Assembly: GCF_012396505.1 (NCBI RefSeq)
Contig: NZ_JAAXPN010000003.1
Span: forward strand, 62,001 to 126,000
DNA: 64,000 bases
Source of the DNA: Periweissella fabalis
Lineage (GTDB): Bacteria; Bacillota; Bacilli; Lactobacillales; Lactobacillaceae
Direction of reading: 5' to 3'
Position 1 is the stretch's first letter. Each line of letters begins with the position of its first letter. The position numbers and the translations under genes are program-made. The notes beneath the pieces were generated by a model that saw nothing but the letters and a program-made list of their open reading frames with translations, had not been told where the DNA came from and did no database searches. Below, in pieces: positions 41,796 through 49,885 of this stretch.

Positions 41796-41947
41796 AGAGA
41801 ACCTCGATATTAAAATGATATTTATTTGAGTATAACGGTGAAAATAGTAGAAAAATACTATTACAATAAAAATTTATATAAAAAAATACTTGCATAAATT
41901 ATTTTTAATGGTATATTTAACTGCAATAACTTGAGGAGGAGATAATC

Positions 41948-41992
41948 ATGCATAATAGTTTTATGAACATTTGGCAAAGCTGGCAAAGCTGA
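41948..41992 (+). CDS. tryptophan-rich leader peptide
   Basis: A 14-residue peptide, MHNSFMNIWQSWQS, with GAGGAGGAG upstream of the ATG. Two Trp codons lie at residues 9 and 12, near the end, inside a tandem TGGCAAAGC repeat. Directly after the stop are mutually exclusive hairpins and a terminator, the layout of a ribosome-mediated attenuator. Its translation, not the peptide, is the likely function. Confidence 0.72.
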   Translation: MHNSFMNIWQSWQS

Positions 41993-41994
41993 AG

Positions 41995-42110
41995 TTGTGT
42001 GTATGCAAAGGGCATAGACACAATTTTTAGGAACTTTCTAAAAAGTGTCTATGCCGGTGATTATCTCAAACGTTTAAAACCGGTTAGCAGTATGCTACCG
42101 GTTTTTTTAT
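41995..42110 (+). promoter_or_regulatory. transcription attenuator upstream of the oppA-like gene
   Basis: Four segments can pair in two ways. Segment 1 (41995-42006, TTGTGTGTATGC) pairs with segment 2 (42012-42023, GCATAGACACAA; 11 of 12). Segment 2 also pairs with segment 3 (42011-42021 with 42045-42055, 11 bp, extended by TTTTTAG with CTAAAAA inside the loop). Segment 3 (42049-42058, CTATGCCGGT) pairs with segment 4 (42079-42087, ACCGGTTAG; 9 bp, one bulge). Segment 4 is the left arm of the terminator (AAAACCGG to CCGGTTTTTTT, 42076-42107). A ribosome stalled on the Trp codons would leave segment 1 free, giving 1:2 and 3:4 and read-through. A ribosome at the stop covers segment 1, giving 2:3 and termination. 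Confidence 0.72.
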
Positions 42111-42176
42111 TGCCTTTTTAGGAAGTTTTCTAATGTGTAATTTTTAAATGAAATTAGCTAGTTTAGAGGAGAATTT

Positions 42177-43964
42177 ATGAAAAGAGCAACAAAATATATT
42201 ATTGGATCAGTAACAATTGGTATCTTAAGTATGGTATTAGCAGGATGTAGTTCTTCGAATACCAATAATAATCAGACGGCTTCATTAGGTAATTTAAAAA
42301 TCAACTATGATAATAAAAAGCAAGCAATCAGTAACGGTACTCTCAATATCGGTTTAGTTCAAGATACTCCGTTTCAAGGAATTTTTTCACCAACATTATT
42401 AAATACGACAGCAGATAGCACATTGCTAGCGCCAACGGGAGGTTCATTATTTAAAACAACGACGGCATTTAAAATTATTGATGGTGGGGCAGCTAATATT
42501 AAATTAGATAAGGAAACTAAAACGGCCACAATTACTTTACATAAAGGTTTAACTTGGTCAGATGGTAAAGCTGTAATAGCAAAGGATTTAGAATTTCCGT
42601 ATGAAATTATCGCTAATCCTGCATATCAAGCCCAGCAATACTCTGATTCATATGCCAATATTGTTGGTATGACAGCCTATCACAATGGTCAAACTAAAAC
42701 AATTACAGGAATTACATATCCTAAAGGCCCCAATGGGAATATTCTACAAATTAAATTTAATCATATGACACCAGGAATGTGGCAGTCAGGTTCCGGATAT
42801 TATTTTGAAGGTGCCGAACCTTATCACTATTTAAAAAATATTAAACCAGCTAATTTGGCAGCATCAAAAGAAATTCGCCAAGCACCGTTAGGCTATGGCC
42901 CATATAAGGTAAGTAAGATTAATGCTGGTCAATCTGTTTTATACGTTCCTAATCCATATTATTATGGGACAAAACCTAAATTAAAGTTAATCAATGCTAG
43001 TGTTGTATCAACAGCAACTGCTCAAGCTGCTTTAAAAGATAAGAAATATGATATTATGTATAATTTACCAACTACAGCTTACCCTGCAATTAAAGCTTTA
43101 CCTGATTATGTTCAAACAGGTAACCAATCATTACGCTTATCATATCTTGATTTTAATTTAGGACACTATGATAGTAATACATCAATGAATATCATGGATC
43201 GTAAAACCCCATTACAAAGTATTGCTCTACGTCAAGCAATAGGCTACGCAATGAATGTTGACCAAGTTACACAAAAATTTGATAATGGTTTAAATCAACG
43301 CTTGCGAACAAGTATTGTACCAGTTTTTAAGGGTGCTATTAATACAAATATTAAAGGCTATCCACTAAATATCAATAAAGCCAATCAACTACTTGATAAT
43401 GCTGGCTTTAAATGGAATCCTAAGCATGAGTATCGTTTAACACCTGAGGGAAAACCATTCAAATTAACATTTGTATCACGAGCTAGCGACGCCAATACTG
43501 AAGCTATTTCACAAAATTATATTCAACAGTGGAAGCAAGTGGGAATTAATGTCGGTCTTTATCATGGACGATTGACAGATTTTAATACTTGGGTCCAAAT
43601 GATGATGGGGGGGACAAATAATGATTGGGATTTCACAATTGCTTCTAATTCAGGAACATCTGATCCGTCACAAATTGCCTTATTTGGTAAAGGAACCCAA
43701 TATAATATTGGCCATTTTACAACCCCTAAATTCAGTCAGCTACAAGCTAAAATAGATTCTCCGGCTGCCATTGATCCAGCAGTTCGCAAACAGGCTTTAT
43801 TTGAATATCAGAAGTATGTTCAAAATAACGTGCCATTTATTCCACTAACGTCTGGCTTAGATTGGATACCAGTTAATCAACGAGTAATTGGTTATACAAA
43901 TGATGTTGCTGCTAGTCAAGAATTATGGGCTAATATAGCTGTATCGGCTTCAAAAACAAAGTAA
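42177..43964 (+). CDS. peptide ABC transporter substrate-binding lipoprotein (OppA type)
   Basis: A 595-residue SBP_bac_5 protein. Lipobox LAGC at residues 21-24, then the family features LHKGLTWSDGKAVIAKDLEF and GYGPYKVSKINAGQSV. It binds oligopeptides outside the cell for an Opp-type permease. No permease or ATPase gene is beside it, so it must use one encoded elsewhere. AGAGGAGA precedes the ATG. The Trp-codon leader and attenuator upstream suggest it is made when charged tRNA-Trp is short. Confidence 0.92.
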   Translation: MKRATKYIIGSVTIGILSMVLAGCSSSNTNNNQTASLGNLKINYDNKKQAISNGTLNIGLVQDTPFQGIFSPTLLNTTADSTLLAPTGGSLFKTTTAFKIIDGGAANIKLDKETKTATITLHKGLTWSDGKAVIAKDLEFPYEIIANPAYQAQQYSDSYANIVGMTAYHNGQTKTITGITYPKGPNGNILQIKFNHMTPGMWQSGSGYYFEGAEPYHYLKNIKPANLAASKEIRQAPLGYGPYKVSKINAGQSVLYVPNPYYYGTKPKLKLINASVVSTATAQAALKDKKYDIMYNLPTTAYPAIKALPDYVQTGNQSLRLSYLDFNLGHYDSNTSMNIMDRKTPLQSIALRQAIGYAMNVDQVTQKFDNGLNQRLRTSIVPVFKGAINTNIKGYPLNINKANQLLDNAGFKWNPKHEYRLTPEGKPFKLTFVSRASDANTEAISQNYIQQWKQVGINVGLYHGRLTDFNTWVQMMMGGTNNDWDFTIASNSGTSDPSQIALFGKGTQYNIGHFTTPKFSQLQAKIDSPAAIDPAVRKQALFEYQKYVQNNVPFIPLTSGLDWIPVNQRVIGYTNDVAASQELWANIAVSASKTK

Positions 43965-43974
43965 TTACACTAAC

Positions 43975-44003
43975 TTGACAATTATGAAACTAATTACTAT
44001 AAT
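43975..44003 (+). promoter_or_regulatory. consensus promoter of rpmG-rpsN
   Basis: TTGACA and TATAAT with a 17-bp spacer, a perfect sigma-A promoter 38 bp before rpmG, overlapped downstream by the operator at 44006. Confidence 0.85.
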
Positions 44004-44005
44004 TT

Positions 44006-44026
44006 AAATAGTAATTATTACTATTT
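44006..44026. promoter_or_regulatory. Zur-like operator
   Basis: A 21-bp perfect dyad, AAATAGTAAT-T-ATTACTATTT. It matches the Bacillus Zur box (AAATCGTAAT-N-ATTACGATTT) except for one symmetric base pair change in each arm. It lies at the expected transcription start, where a bound repressor blocks the promoter. The genes controlled are zinc-free ribosomal protein paralogues, the classic Zur targets. Confidence 0.75.
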
Positions 44027-44040
44027 AAAAGGATGAAAAT

Positions 44041-44190
44041 ATGCGCAAAAATATTATTTTACAAAATACGGAAGCAAATGAACGAATTTACTTAACGAGT
44101 AAAAATGTTCGCAATACCCCTGATCGATTATCATTGATGAAATATTCACCAAAATTACAACGTAAAGCATTATTTATTGAAGTTAAGTAA
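44041..44190 (+). CDS. rpmG: 50S ribosomal protein L33, zinc-independent form
   Basis: A 49-residue protein, [20 protein letters not shown], with [20 protein letters not shown], the L33 pattern. None of the four zinc-binding Cys of the C+ form is present. AAAAGGATG precedes the ATG. It starts a two-gene operon with rpsN and would replace the zinc-binding form when zinc is scarce. Confidence 0.93.
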   Translation: MRKNIILQNTEANERIYLTSKNVRNTPDRLSLMKYSPKLQRKALFIEVK

Positions 44191-44198
44191 GGAGTATT

Positions 44199-44468
44199 AT
44201 GGCAAAAAAATCAAAAATTGCAAAAGCAGCGAAACAAGCAGCCTTAGTGGAGCAATACGCTGCTAAACGGGCGGAATTAAAAGCTGCTGGGGATTATATT
44301 GGCTTATCAAAATTACCCCGTAATTCAAGCGCGGTACGCCTACATAACCGAGATCAGTTAGATGGTCGGCCCCATGGTTATATGCGTAAATTCGGCATGT
44401 CACGGCTTAATTTCCGCCAATTAGCCCACAAGGGTCAGATTCCTGGCGTTCAAAAAGCTAGTTGGTAG
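44199..44468 (+). CDS. rpsN: 30S ribosomal protein S14, zinc-independent form
   Basis: An 89-residue S14: [20 protein letters not shown], then the conserved [20 protein letters not shown]. The CxxC pairs of the short zinc-binding form are absent. AAGGAG precedes the ATG. Paired with L33 downstream of the Zur-like operator. Confidence 0.95.
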   Translation: MAKKSKIAKAAKQAALVEQYAAKRAELKAAGDYIGLSKLPRNSSAVRLHNRDQLDGRPHGYMRKFGMSRLNFRQLAHKGQIPGVQKASW

Positions 44469-44554
44469 GCATGAATCTCTAAATTTTAAATTATCCTGAA
44501 ATAAATTAATTTTGTTTTGATATACGATAAATTTAAAGGGAACACGGTACAATG

Positions 44555-44592
44555 AAGCGGTAGTTATCAATTGTGATAACTACCGCTTTTTT
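44555..44592 (+). terminator. terminator of rpmG-rpsN
   Basis: A 15-bp perfect stem (AAGCGGTAGTTATCA with TGATAACTACCGCTT) over ATTG, followed by six T. It ends just 30 bp before the PL8 lyase ATG, so the lyase gene has almost no room for a promoter after it. Confidence 0.9.
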
Positions 44593-44621
44593 ATGTATAA
44601 AAAATTTAAGAGGATTCCAAG

Positions 44622-47084
44622 ATGCAATTTCGCAATCAAAAAAAGCCATCTCACCGTAAGGCCTATCTTACGGGTGCCGTTGTTGTTTTACTGGCGGCTG
44701 GTGGCGGGATTATTGGTTACCAACACACGCATTCGAATACAGCAGTTCAACAAACAGCTACTAATAAATACCAAGTTTTACAAACAAATTGGCAAAATCA
44801 ATTAATACCATCTGGTAAATTACCTGATAATGCAAGTTCCAAAGCCTATGTTGCCAAGCTTAATAAGCAAGCAACGGAATTATTGAGGACCATGCATTTA
44901 AAAGGCCAAGATACCCTTTGGAAAGCTAGGGGTGGTAAAGTTGGTTCGGCAAATATGACACATCAATTTAATAATTTACAAACATTAGCGTTAGCATATG
45001 GCACGCTGGGCACCCAACAATACCATGATGCTAAAGTATTAAAAACAATTGTAGCGGGCTTGGACTTTATGACCCAGCCAAGCCGCTATGACGGGAAACA
45101 CTATTCTGGTAATTGGTTTGATTGGCAAATCGGGACACCGCAAAGTTTTATTAATATTTTGATGATTTTGGGTAATAAATTACCCAAAGCCGAGCAACAA
45201 AAATATCTAAAAATTATTCAAACGTACGTCCCTAATGCTAACCAACAATTGAAATTACGGCCGCAAGATAAAAATTTCCCTGTAATTTTTAAACAAGATT
45301 TTAAAGCCACGGCCGCCAATCGTGTTGATTTAGCAAGTACGGTGTTAGGGTTAGGCATCTTACAACAAAATGCTAAAATGATCACAACTGCAACGCAAAA
45401 TGTGGTGGCGGTCTTTAAACCAGTTAAAACAGGCGATGGGTTTTATCGTGATGGTTCCTTTATTCAACACACGGATGTCGCCTATACTGGTGAATATGGA
45501 AATGCACTGATTGGCCAAGCTAGTCGCGTCCTCGCAGTAGTTAAAAACACCCCATTTGCGCTACCAACCGCGTCTGCTGAAAAATTTAGTAATGAAGTCA
45601 TTAAAGCGTTTATTCCGGTACTTTATCAAAAAAATACGCTGGCGATGGTGGAAGGTCGGGGAGTAACTCGAGCACCCGCCGGAACTGGAGGTCAAGGTTG
45701 GCAACCAGCGACTATGGCAAACTTATTATTAGTTGCCGATGCTGCACCAAAAGCCCAACAGACTCAATTACAAGCGGCTGTGAAATATTGGGTTAATAAA
45801 GATCCTAAATATTTCTGGACCAGTGTGCGTGATTATAATGATTTACGCTTATTGAGTGCGGTGGAAAGTAACCACCAGATTCAAGCAACTAAAGCCCAAT
45901 TTAGAGGAACGAAACTATATGCGGCGATGGGGCGCTTTGTGCAACAAAGTCAGAAATTTAGTTTAGGAATTAGTTTATCTTCCCAACGCGTGGCAAGTTT
46001 TGAAGCCGGTAATGGTGAAAATAAACATGGTTGGCACATGGGTGATGGCCAACTATATCTTTATAATGGTGACGGAATTCAATATGGCGAAAGTTACTGG
46101 CCAACAATTGATCCCTATCGCTTGCCTGGGACAACGATTGATACGAAGCCCTTACCGAATGTTGGAGATGGTTTCGTAGCACCAACACCTCAAAATACGT
46201 GGGCTGGGGGAGTCACCAATGGTAATAATGCCGTAATTAGCATGGCCCTTGACCAACAAGGTTTGCACTTAGGTAAACAAACCATACCGATGAATTTACA
46301 GGCGAAAAAATCATGGTTTATGGTTGATAATCAAGTCGTGGCATTAGGGGCTGGGATTACTGGTGCGAGTAATACAGGGATTGAAACCGTGGGTGAAGAT
46401 CGGTTGTTGAGTAATGAAAAACAATATCAATTATTGTCAGATCATGGTGAAATCAAGCCGACTAGTACGGTTAAAGATGCTAAATGGTTGATGCTTAAAG
46501 CACCAAAAGTCCAACAATCAATCGGCTATTATTTCCCAAAAACCACCACGATTGAAGCAAGTCAACAAATTCGTACAGGGCGTTATGCCGATATTAATAA
46601 GAAATTTACTAATCATAAAACCTACACTGGGAAATATGAAAAATTAATTATTAAGCATGGTAAAAATCCGGTAAATCGCAAATATGCATATATTTTAGTT
46701 CCGAATGCATCAAGGACTAAGATGCAAAAATTGGTCCAACAAAATCCAATTAAGATTTTAGCAAATGATGCACAAATTCAAGCGGTTAAAACTACTAATG
46801 ATGTGTATTTAGGCATTAATTTCTGGGGACCGATGGGTGGTGAATTAGCCGGGATTAAAACTAATCACGGCTTAGCATTGTTACGAACAAAACATGCTGG
46901 CATCACGACATATACTTTTAGTGATCCAACCCAGAGTGCAACGCAAGTGGCGGTTAAATTACCTGAAAAAATGGCCGCTAAATTAAAAATGAGTCCAGGG
47001 ATTACGTATGATTCACAAACGGGTGAATACTTACTAAACTTTACTAATTTAGCTGGCAAGGCTTTAAAAATTAGTTTTAAATAA
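44622..47084 (+). CDS. polysaccharide lyase family 8 (hyaluronate/chondroitin/xanthan lyase type)
   Basis: An 820-residue exported enzyme that cleaves uronic-acid polysaccharides by beta-elimination. An N-terminal membrane segment (residues 14-33) after a basic stretch is a signal anchor or uncleaved signal. The alpha/alpha toroid has NWFDWQIGTP (catalytic Asn) and DGSFIQHTDVAYTGEYGNAL (catalytic His and Tyr), and GRGVTRA holds the expected Arg. The central and C-terminal beta-sandwich domains follow (WPTIDPYRLPGTT). The active-site strings are nearly those of streptococcal hyaluronate lyase; the true substrate cannot be told. AGAGGA precedes the ATG. Rare in this bacterial group as far as I know. 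Confidence 0.88.
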   Translation: MQFRNQKKPSHRKAYLTGAVVVLLAAGGGIIGYQHTHSNTAVQQTATNKYQVLQTNWQNQLIPSGKLPDNASSKAYVAKLNKQATELLRTMHLKGQDTLWKARGGKVGSANMTHQFNNLQTLALAYGTLGTQQYHDAKVLKTIVAGLDFMTQPSRYDGKHYSGNWFDWQIGTPQSFINILMILGNKLPKAEQQKYLKIIQTYVPNANQQLKLRPQDKNFPVIFKQDFKATAANRVDLASTVLGLGILQQNAKMITTATQNVVAVFKPVKTGDGFYRDGSFIQHTDVAYTGEYGNALIGQASRVLAVVKNTPFALPTASAEKFSNEVIKAFIPVLYQKNTLAMVEGRGVTRAPAGTGGQGWQPATMANLLLVADAAPKAQQTQLQAAVKYWVNKDPKYFWTSVRDYNDLRLLSAVESNHQIQATKAQFRGTKLYAAMGRFVQQSQKFSLGISLSSQRVASFEAGNGENKHGWHMGDGQLYLYNGDGIQYGESYWPTIDPYRLPGTTIDTKPLPNVGDGFVAPTPQNTWAGGVTNGNNAVISMALDQQGLHLGKQTIPMNLQAKKSWFMVDNQVVALGAGITGASNTGIETVGEDRLLSNEKQYQLLSDHGEIKPTSTVKDAKWLMLKAPKVQQSIGYYFPKTTTIEASQQIRTGRYADINKKFTNHKTYTGKYEKLIIKHGKNPVNRKYAYILVPNASRTKMQKLVQQNPIKILANDAQIQAVKTTNDVYLGINFWGPMGGELAGIKTNHGLALLRTKHAGITTYTFSDPTQSATQVAVKLPEKMAAKLKMSPGITYDSQTGEYLLNFTNLAGKALKISFK

Positions 47085-47126
47085 AAAAAAGATGGGTGAA
47101 ATTTTATTTCATCCATCTTTTTTTGT
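47085..47126. terminator. terminator of the lyase gene, also facing the tRNA genes
   Basis: AAAAAAAGATGG-GTGAAA pairs with TTTCA-TCCATCTTTTTTT. A and T tracts on both sides allow use from either direction, by the lyase gene and by the leftward tRNA operon. Confidence 0.85.
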
Positions 47127-47141
47127 CTCTAGTGCATAATA

Positions 47142-47213
47142 CTGTCCAGGTTGGAATCGAACCAACACTCTTTCGATTAACAGTCGAACGCAGTACCATT
47201 GTGCCACTGGACA
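47142..47213 (-). tRNA. tRNA-Asn (GTT), second copy in the operon
   Basis: 72 bases that fold as a cloverleaf on the minus strand: acceptor TGTCCAG with CTGGACA, anticodon stem TTCGA with TCGAA around CTGTTAA (anticodon GTT), T arm GTTGG-TTCGATT-CCAAC, discriminator G. CCA is not encoded. The body is identical to the copy at 47253-47324. Confidence 0.88.
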
Positions 47214-47252
47214 AACATTTATTAACGATTTATATGTGGGAAAAATTCCCAA

Positions 47253-47324
47253 CTGTCCAGGTTGGAATCGAACCAACACTCTTTCGATTAACAGTCGAAC
47301 GCAGTACCATTGTGCCACTGGACA
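47253..47324 (-). tRNA. tRNA-Asn (GTT), first copy in the operon
   Basis: Same 72-base cloverleaf as the copy at 47142-47213, 39 bp away. The GTT anticodon and G discriminator fit asparagine identity. The D arm (GCACAATGGTACTGC) and acceptor differ from the common lactobacillar tRNA-Asn as I recall it, but all invariant positions (T8, GG in the D loop, TTC in the T loop) are kept. Confidence 0.88.
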
Positions 47325-47350
47325 AATATTTATTAAATTTCTATGTGATT

Positions 47351-47378
47351 ATTATATAATCATTACAAAAATAGTCAA
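47351..47378 (-). promoter_or_regulatory. promoter of the tRNA-Asn pair
   Basis: On the minus strand TTGACT and TATAAT with a 16-bp spacer, about 27 bp before the first tRNA. Confidence 0.7.
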
Positions 47379-47514
47379 TAACTTATTTAAAAATAATTTT
47401 ATTTATATATAAGGTACTATTAAGATGCTAAATTACTTTAATTATTTAATATTTAAATAATTAAAATAAAGATTATTGTTTTATTAATAGAAAGATGGTG
47501 CTAGTATATATTTA

Positions 47515-47528
47515 TGAAAACGCTTTCA
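47515..47528. promoter_or_regulatory. catabolite-responsive element (cre)
   Basis: TGAAAACGCTTTCA fits the CcpA operator consensus TGWNANCGNTNWCA at every position and is nearly palindromic. It lies 33 bp before the sugar transporter gene, implying repression by CcpA when glucose is present. Confidence 0.78.
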
Positions 47529-47560
47529 ATATAATTTTTATTATTTAGTAGGAGATCGAT

Positions 47561-48889
47561 ATGATTAATGCAGTAGGAACAAAAGCTAAGCATCACCGTG
47601 ATTTTGGTGTTTTATCAGATGGTTATTTAACTAAAACACCAATTTTACAATTTATTATTGTTTCAATGATGTTTCCGCTCTGGGGAACAGCCGCAAGTTT
47701 AAATGATATTTTAATTACCCAATTCAAGACAGTCTTTGAACTTAATGATGCCGCAACAGCCTTTGTGCAATCAGCTTTTTACGGCGGATATTTTTTAGTT
47801 GCAATACCTGCTAGTATTGTCATCAAGAAAACTACTTATAAAACAGCTATTTTAACTGGTTTAGTCGCTTATATATTAGGAGCTGGATTATTTTTCCCAG
47901 CATCACGTGTAGCTACATATTCAATGTTTCTAGTTGCCATTTTTGCGATTGCAATCGGGCTTTCATTCTTGGAAACAGCATGTGATACATACAGTTCATT
48001 ACTTGGTCCTAAAAAGCACGCTAATTTACGCTTGAATATTTCACAAATTTTAAACCCAATTGGTAGTATTATTGGAATTTTACTTGGTAAATACTTGATT
48101 TTTGGCCAAGTTGGTAATTTATCAGAAAAGATGGCTAGATTACATGGAGCTGCCCGATTAGCATATGGTGAAAAAATGTTGCAATTAACTTTGCAACCAT
48201 ATAAATATATTTTATTCGTGTTAATTGCGATGTTAATTCTTTTGGCATTAACACCAATGCCTAACACAAAACCTGCCGCTGTGGCTGGCCAAGTAAAGGC
48301 TAAATTAAGTGAAACCCTTGCATACCTTGCTCATAATCGATTATTCAAAAAAGGAATTATGGCCCAATTCGTTTATGTTGGTATGCAAACAGCGGTTTGG
48401 TCATTTACGATTCGGTTAGTGCTTGATTTAAATCATTCAATTAGTGACGCCCAAGCTTCAAATTACTTAATTTATTCATATATTGTGTTTTTCTTAGGTA
48501 AAGTGCTTGCAACATCACTTTTTACGAAGATTAAACCAACTAAAGTGTTGGCAGTGTATTCAGTTTTAGGAACAATTGCATTAGCAATTGCAAGTTTGGC
48601 ATCTGGGAACATTGCCATTTATGCAGCTGTTGCAGCAAGTTTCTTCTTTGGTCCTCAATGGCCCACAATTTATGCTCATACATTGGATACGGTTACGGAA
48701 AAGAAACACACGGAAACTGCAGGGGCAGTCTTGGTTATGGCAATTGTTGGGGGAGCAGTTATCCCCGCTATCCAAGGGGTTATTTCAGATTCACTTGGAT
48801 CATTACAATTATCATTCTTATTTCCAGCGCTATGTTTTGCCATTGTAAGTCTATACTTCATTTCAGAAGTTAAGAATGATATTGAATAA
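47561..48889 (+). CDS. MFS sugar transporter, fucose permease (FucP/FHS) family
   Basis: A 442-residue membrane protein with 12 predicted segments. Typical FHS features: FPLWGTAASLNDILITQF, FVQSAFYGGYFLVAIPAS, and SFLETACDTYSSLLGP, close to the E-x-x-x-N-x-Y region of FucP. It probably imports a sugar with a proton. Fucose is only the family name; no fucose catabolic genes are near. TAGGAGA precedes the ATG and a cre site lies upstream. Confidence 0.87.
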   Translation: MINAVGTKAKHHRDFGVLSDGYLTKTPILQFIIVSMMFPLWGTAASLNDILITQFKTVFELNDAATAFVQSAFYGGYFLVAIPASIVIKKTTYKTAILTGLVAYILGAGLFFPASRVATYSMFLVAIFAIAIGLSFLETACDTYSSLLGPKKHANLRLNISQILNPIGSIIGILLGKYLIFGQVGNLSEKMARLHGAARLAYGEKMLQLTLQPYKYILFVLIAMLILLALTPMPNTKPAAVAGQVKAKLSETLAYLAHNRLFKKGIMAQFVYVGMQTAVWSFTIRLVLDLNHSISDAQASNYLIYSYIVFFLGKVLATSLFTKIKPTKVLAVYSVLGTIALAIASLASGNIAIYAAVAASFFFGPQWPTIYAHTLDTVTEKKHTETAGAVLVMAIVGGAVIPAIQGVISDSLGSLQLSFLFPALCFAIVSLYFISEVKNDIE

Positions 48890-48913
48890 AGATGAGAAGA
48901 TATTAGAAGTGGC

Positions 48914-49062
48914 GATGACATAACTAAAATTTAGTAGTAATTTATTGCAAAAAAGGCTTCAAAAGCCTAATATATTCAAAATGATATGCCTCCTTGAAGA
49001 AATTTTTTCAGGGAGGCATATTAGCATATTTTTCAATAATGCTTGATTTTCACCATATGTCT
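48914..49062 (+). repeat. interspersed hairpin element, copy C
   Basis: It starts GATGACATAACTAAAATTTA, then GTAGTAATTTATTGC, ATATATTCA, the hairpin ATATGCCTCCTTGAAGAA with TTCAGGGAGGCATAT (48984-49022), and TTAGCATATTTTTCAATA. A second small hairpin, AGGCTTCAAAAGCCT (48954-48968), lies inside. Between the fucP-like and NlpC/P60 genes. Confidence 0.78.
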
Positions 49063-49176
49063 TTAGTGCTAATTAAAATTAATATTAGATATATACTTAA
49101 ACTATAGATAAAATAGCCGATATCATATATATAGATTAGTTAACGAAATAATAGATTTGCAATGGAGATTAGCAAA

Positions 49177-49863
49177 ATGGAAATAAGTGGGTATGTTCAA
49201 GCGTTAGTGCAAGCAACAGCGGGGCGATTAGCATCAAAGAAACCAGTAACGGATGAGTTATCAAACCACTTTGCACAAATGATGGATACTCAAAATCAGC
49301 AGCAATTGATAGTTCAAGCGGGTGATACGGTGTCGCAATTGGCATTGCAACACCATACATCAATTGCTGCGATTGTCCAAAGCAATCATTTACAAGATCC
49401 AAATTTAATTTTGGTGGGCCAAAAGTTAACGATTGCCAGTAGTAGCCAAGGTGGGATTCCTGAAGTAGCAGCAAGTTCTAATGATGCCCAAATGGTTAGT
49501 GAGGATGGAGTCCAACAACAAGCTGTTCAATTTGTTAAACAATTTTTGGGTAATGCGTATGTATGGGGGAGTGCCAAACCAGGGGCTTTTGACTGTTCAG
49601 GCTTAGTTAGTTATGCTTATAAACAATTTGGTGTTGAGCTGCCACATTTAGCTCAAGCACAAGCAGATCAAACCCAACATATTGCGACTAAAAATGCTAA
49701 GGCGGGGGATTTGTTATTTTGGCAAAATCAACGTGGGCATGTTTATCATGTTGCAATTTCTTTAGGTGATGGTCATTACGTGAATGCACTAGACCCAGCT
49801 CATGGGGTACAAATTGATGGAATGGCAGCCCCAGCCAACTTCGCTGGACGAGTAGTTCGTTAA
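49177..49863 (+). CDS. LysM and NlpC/P60 domain protein without signal peptide
   Basis: A 228-residue putative peptidoglycan endopeptidase. Residues 45-87 are a LysM domain (VQAGDTVSQLALQHHTSIAAIV, then NLILVGQKLTI). Residues 115-228 are NlpC/P60, with catalytic Cys in WGSAKPGAFDCSGLVSYAY and His in GHVYHVAISLGDG. The N-terminus has no hydrophobic segment, unlike secreted wall hydrolases. GGAG lies nine bases before the ATG at 49177; the ATG at 49162 overlaps that site. Flanked on both sides by copies of the interspersed element. Confidence 0.85.
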   Translation: MEISGYVQALVQATAGRLASKKPVTDELSNHFAQMMDTQNQQQLIVQAGDTVSQLALQHHTSIAAIVQSNHLQDPNLILVGQKLTIASSSQGGIPEVAASSNDAQMVSEDGVQQQAVQFVKQFLGNAYVWGSAKPGAFDCSGLVSYAYKQFGVELPHLAQAQADQTQHIATKNAKAGDLLFWQNQRGHVYHVAISLGDGHYVNALDPAHGVQIDGMAAPANFAGRVVR

Positions 49864-49885
49864 GCGTTAATGAATTAAAGTAAGG

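Noticed and set aside
41948-41992. The 14-residue peptide as a quorum-sensing or bacteriocin peptide
   Set aside because: No export signal, processing site, or regulator beside it, and the downstream alternative hairpins fit attenuation.
41940-42110. T-box riboswitch in front of the oppA-like gene
   Set aside because: No T-box sequence (AGGGTGGNACCGCG) or specifier stem; the translated Trp leader explains the structure better.
47096-47359. Open frames on both strands with internal repeats (VQVGIEPTLFRL twice)
   Set aside because: They are translations of the two tandem tRNA-Asn genes.
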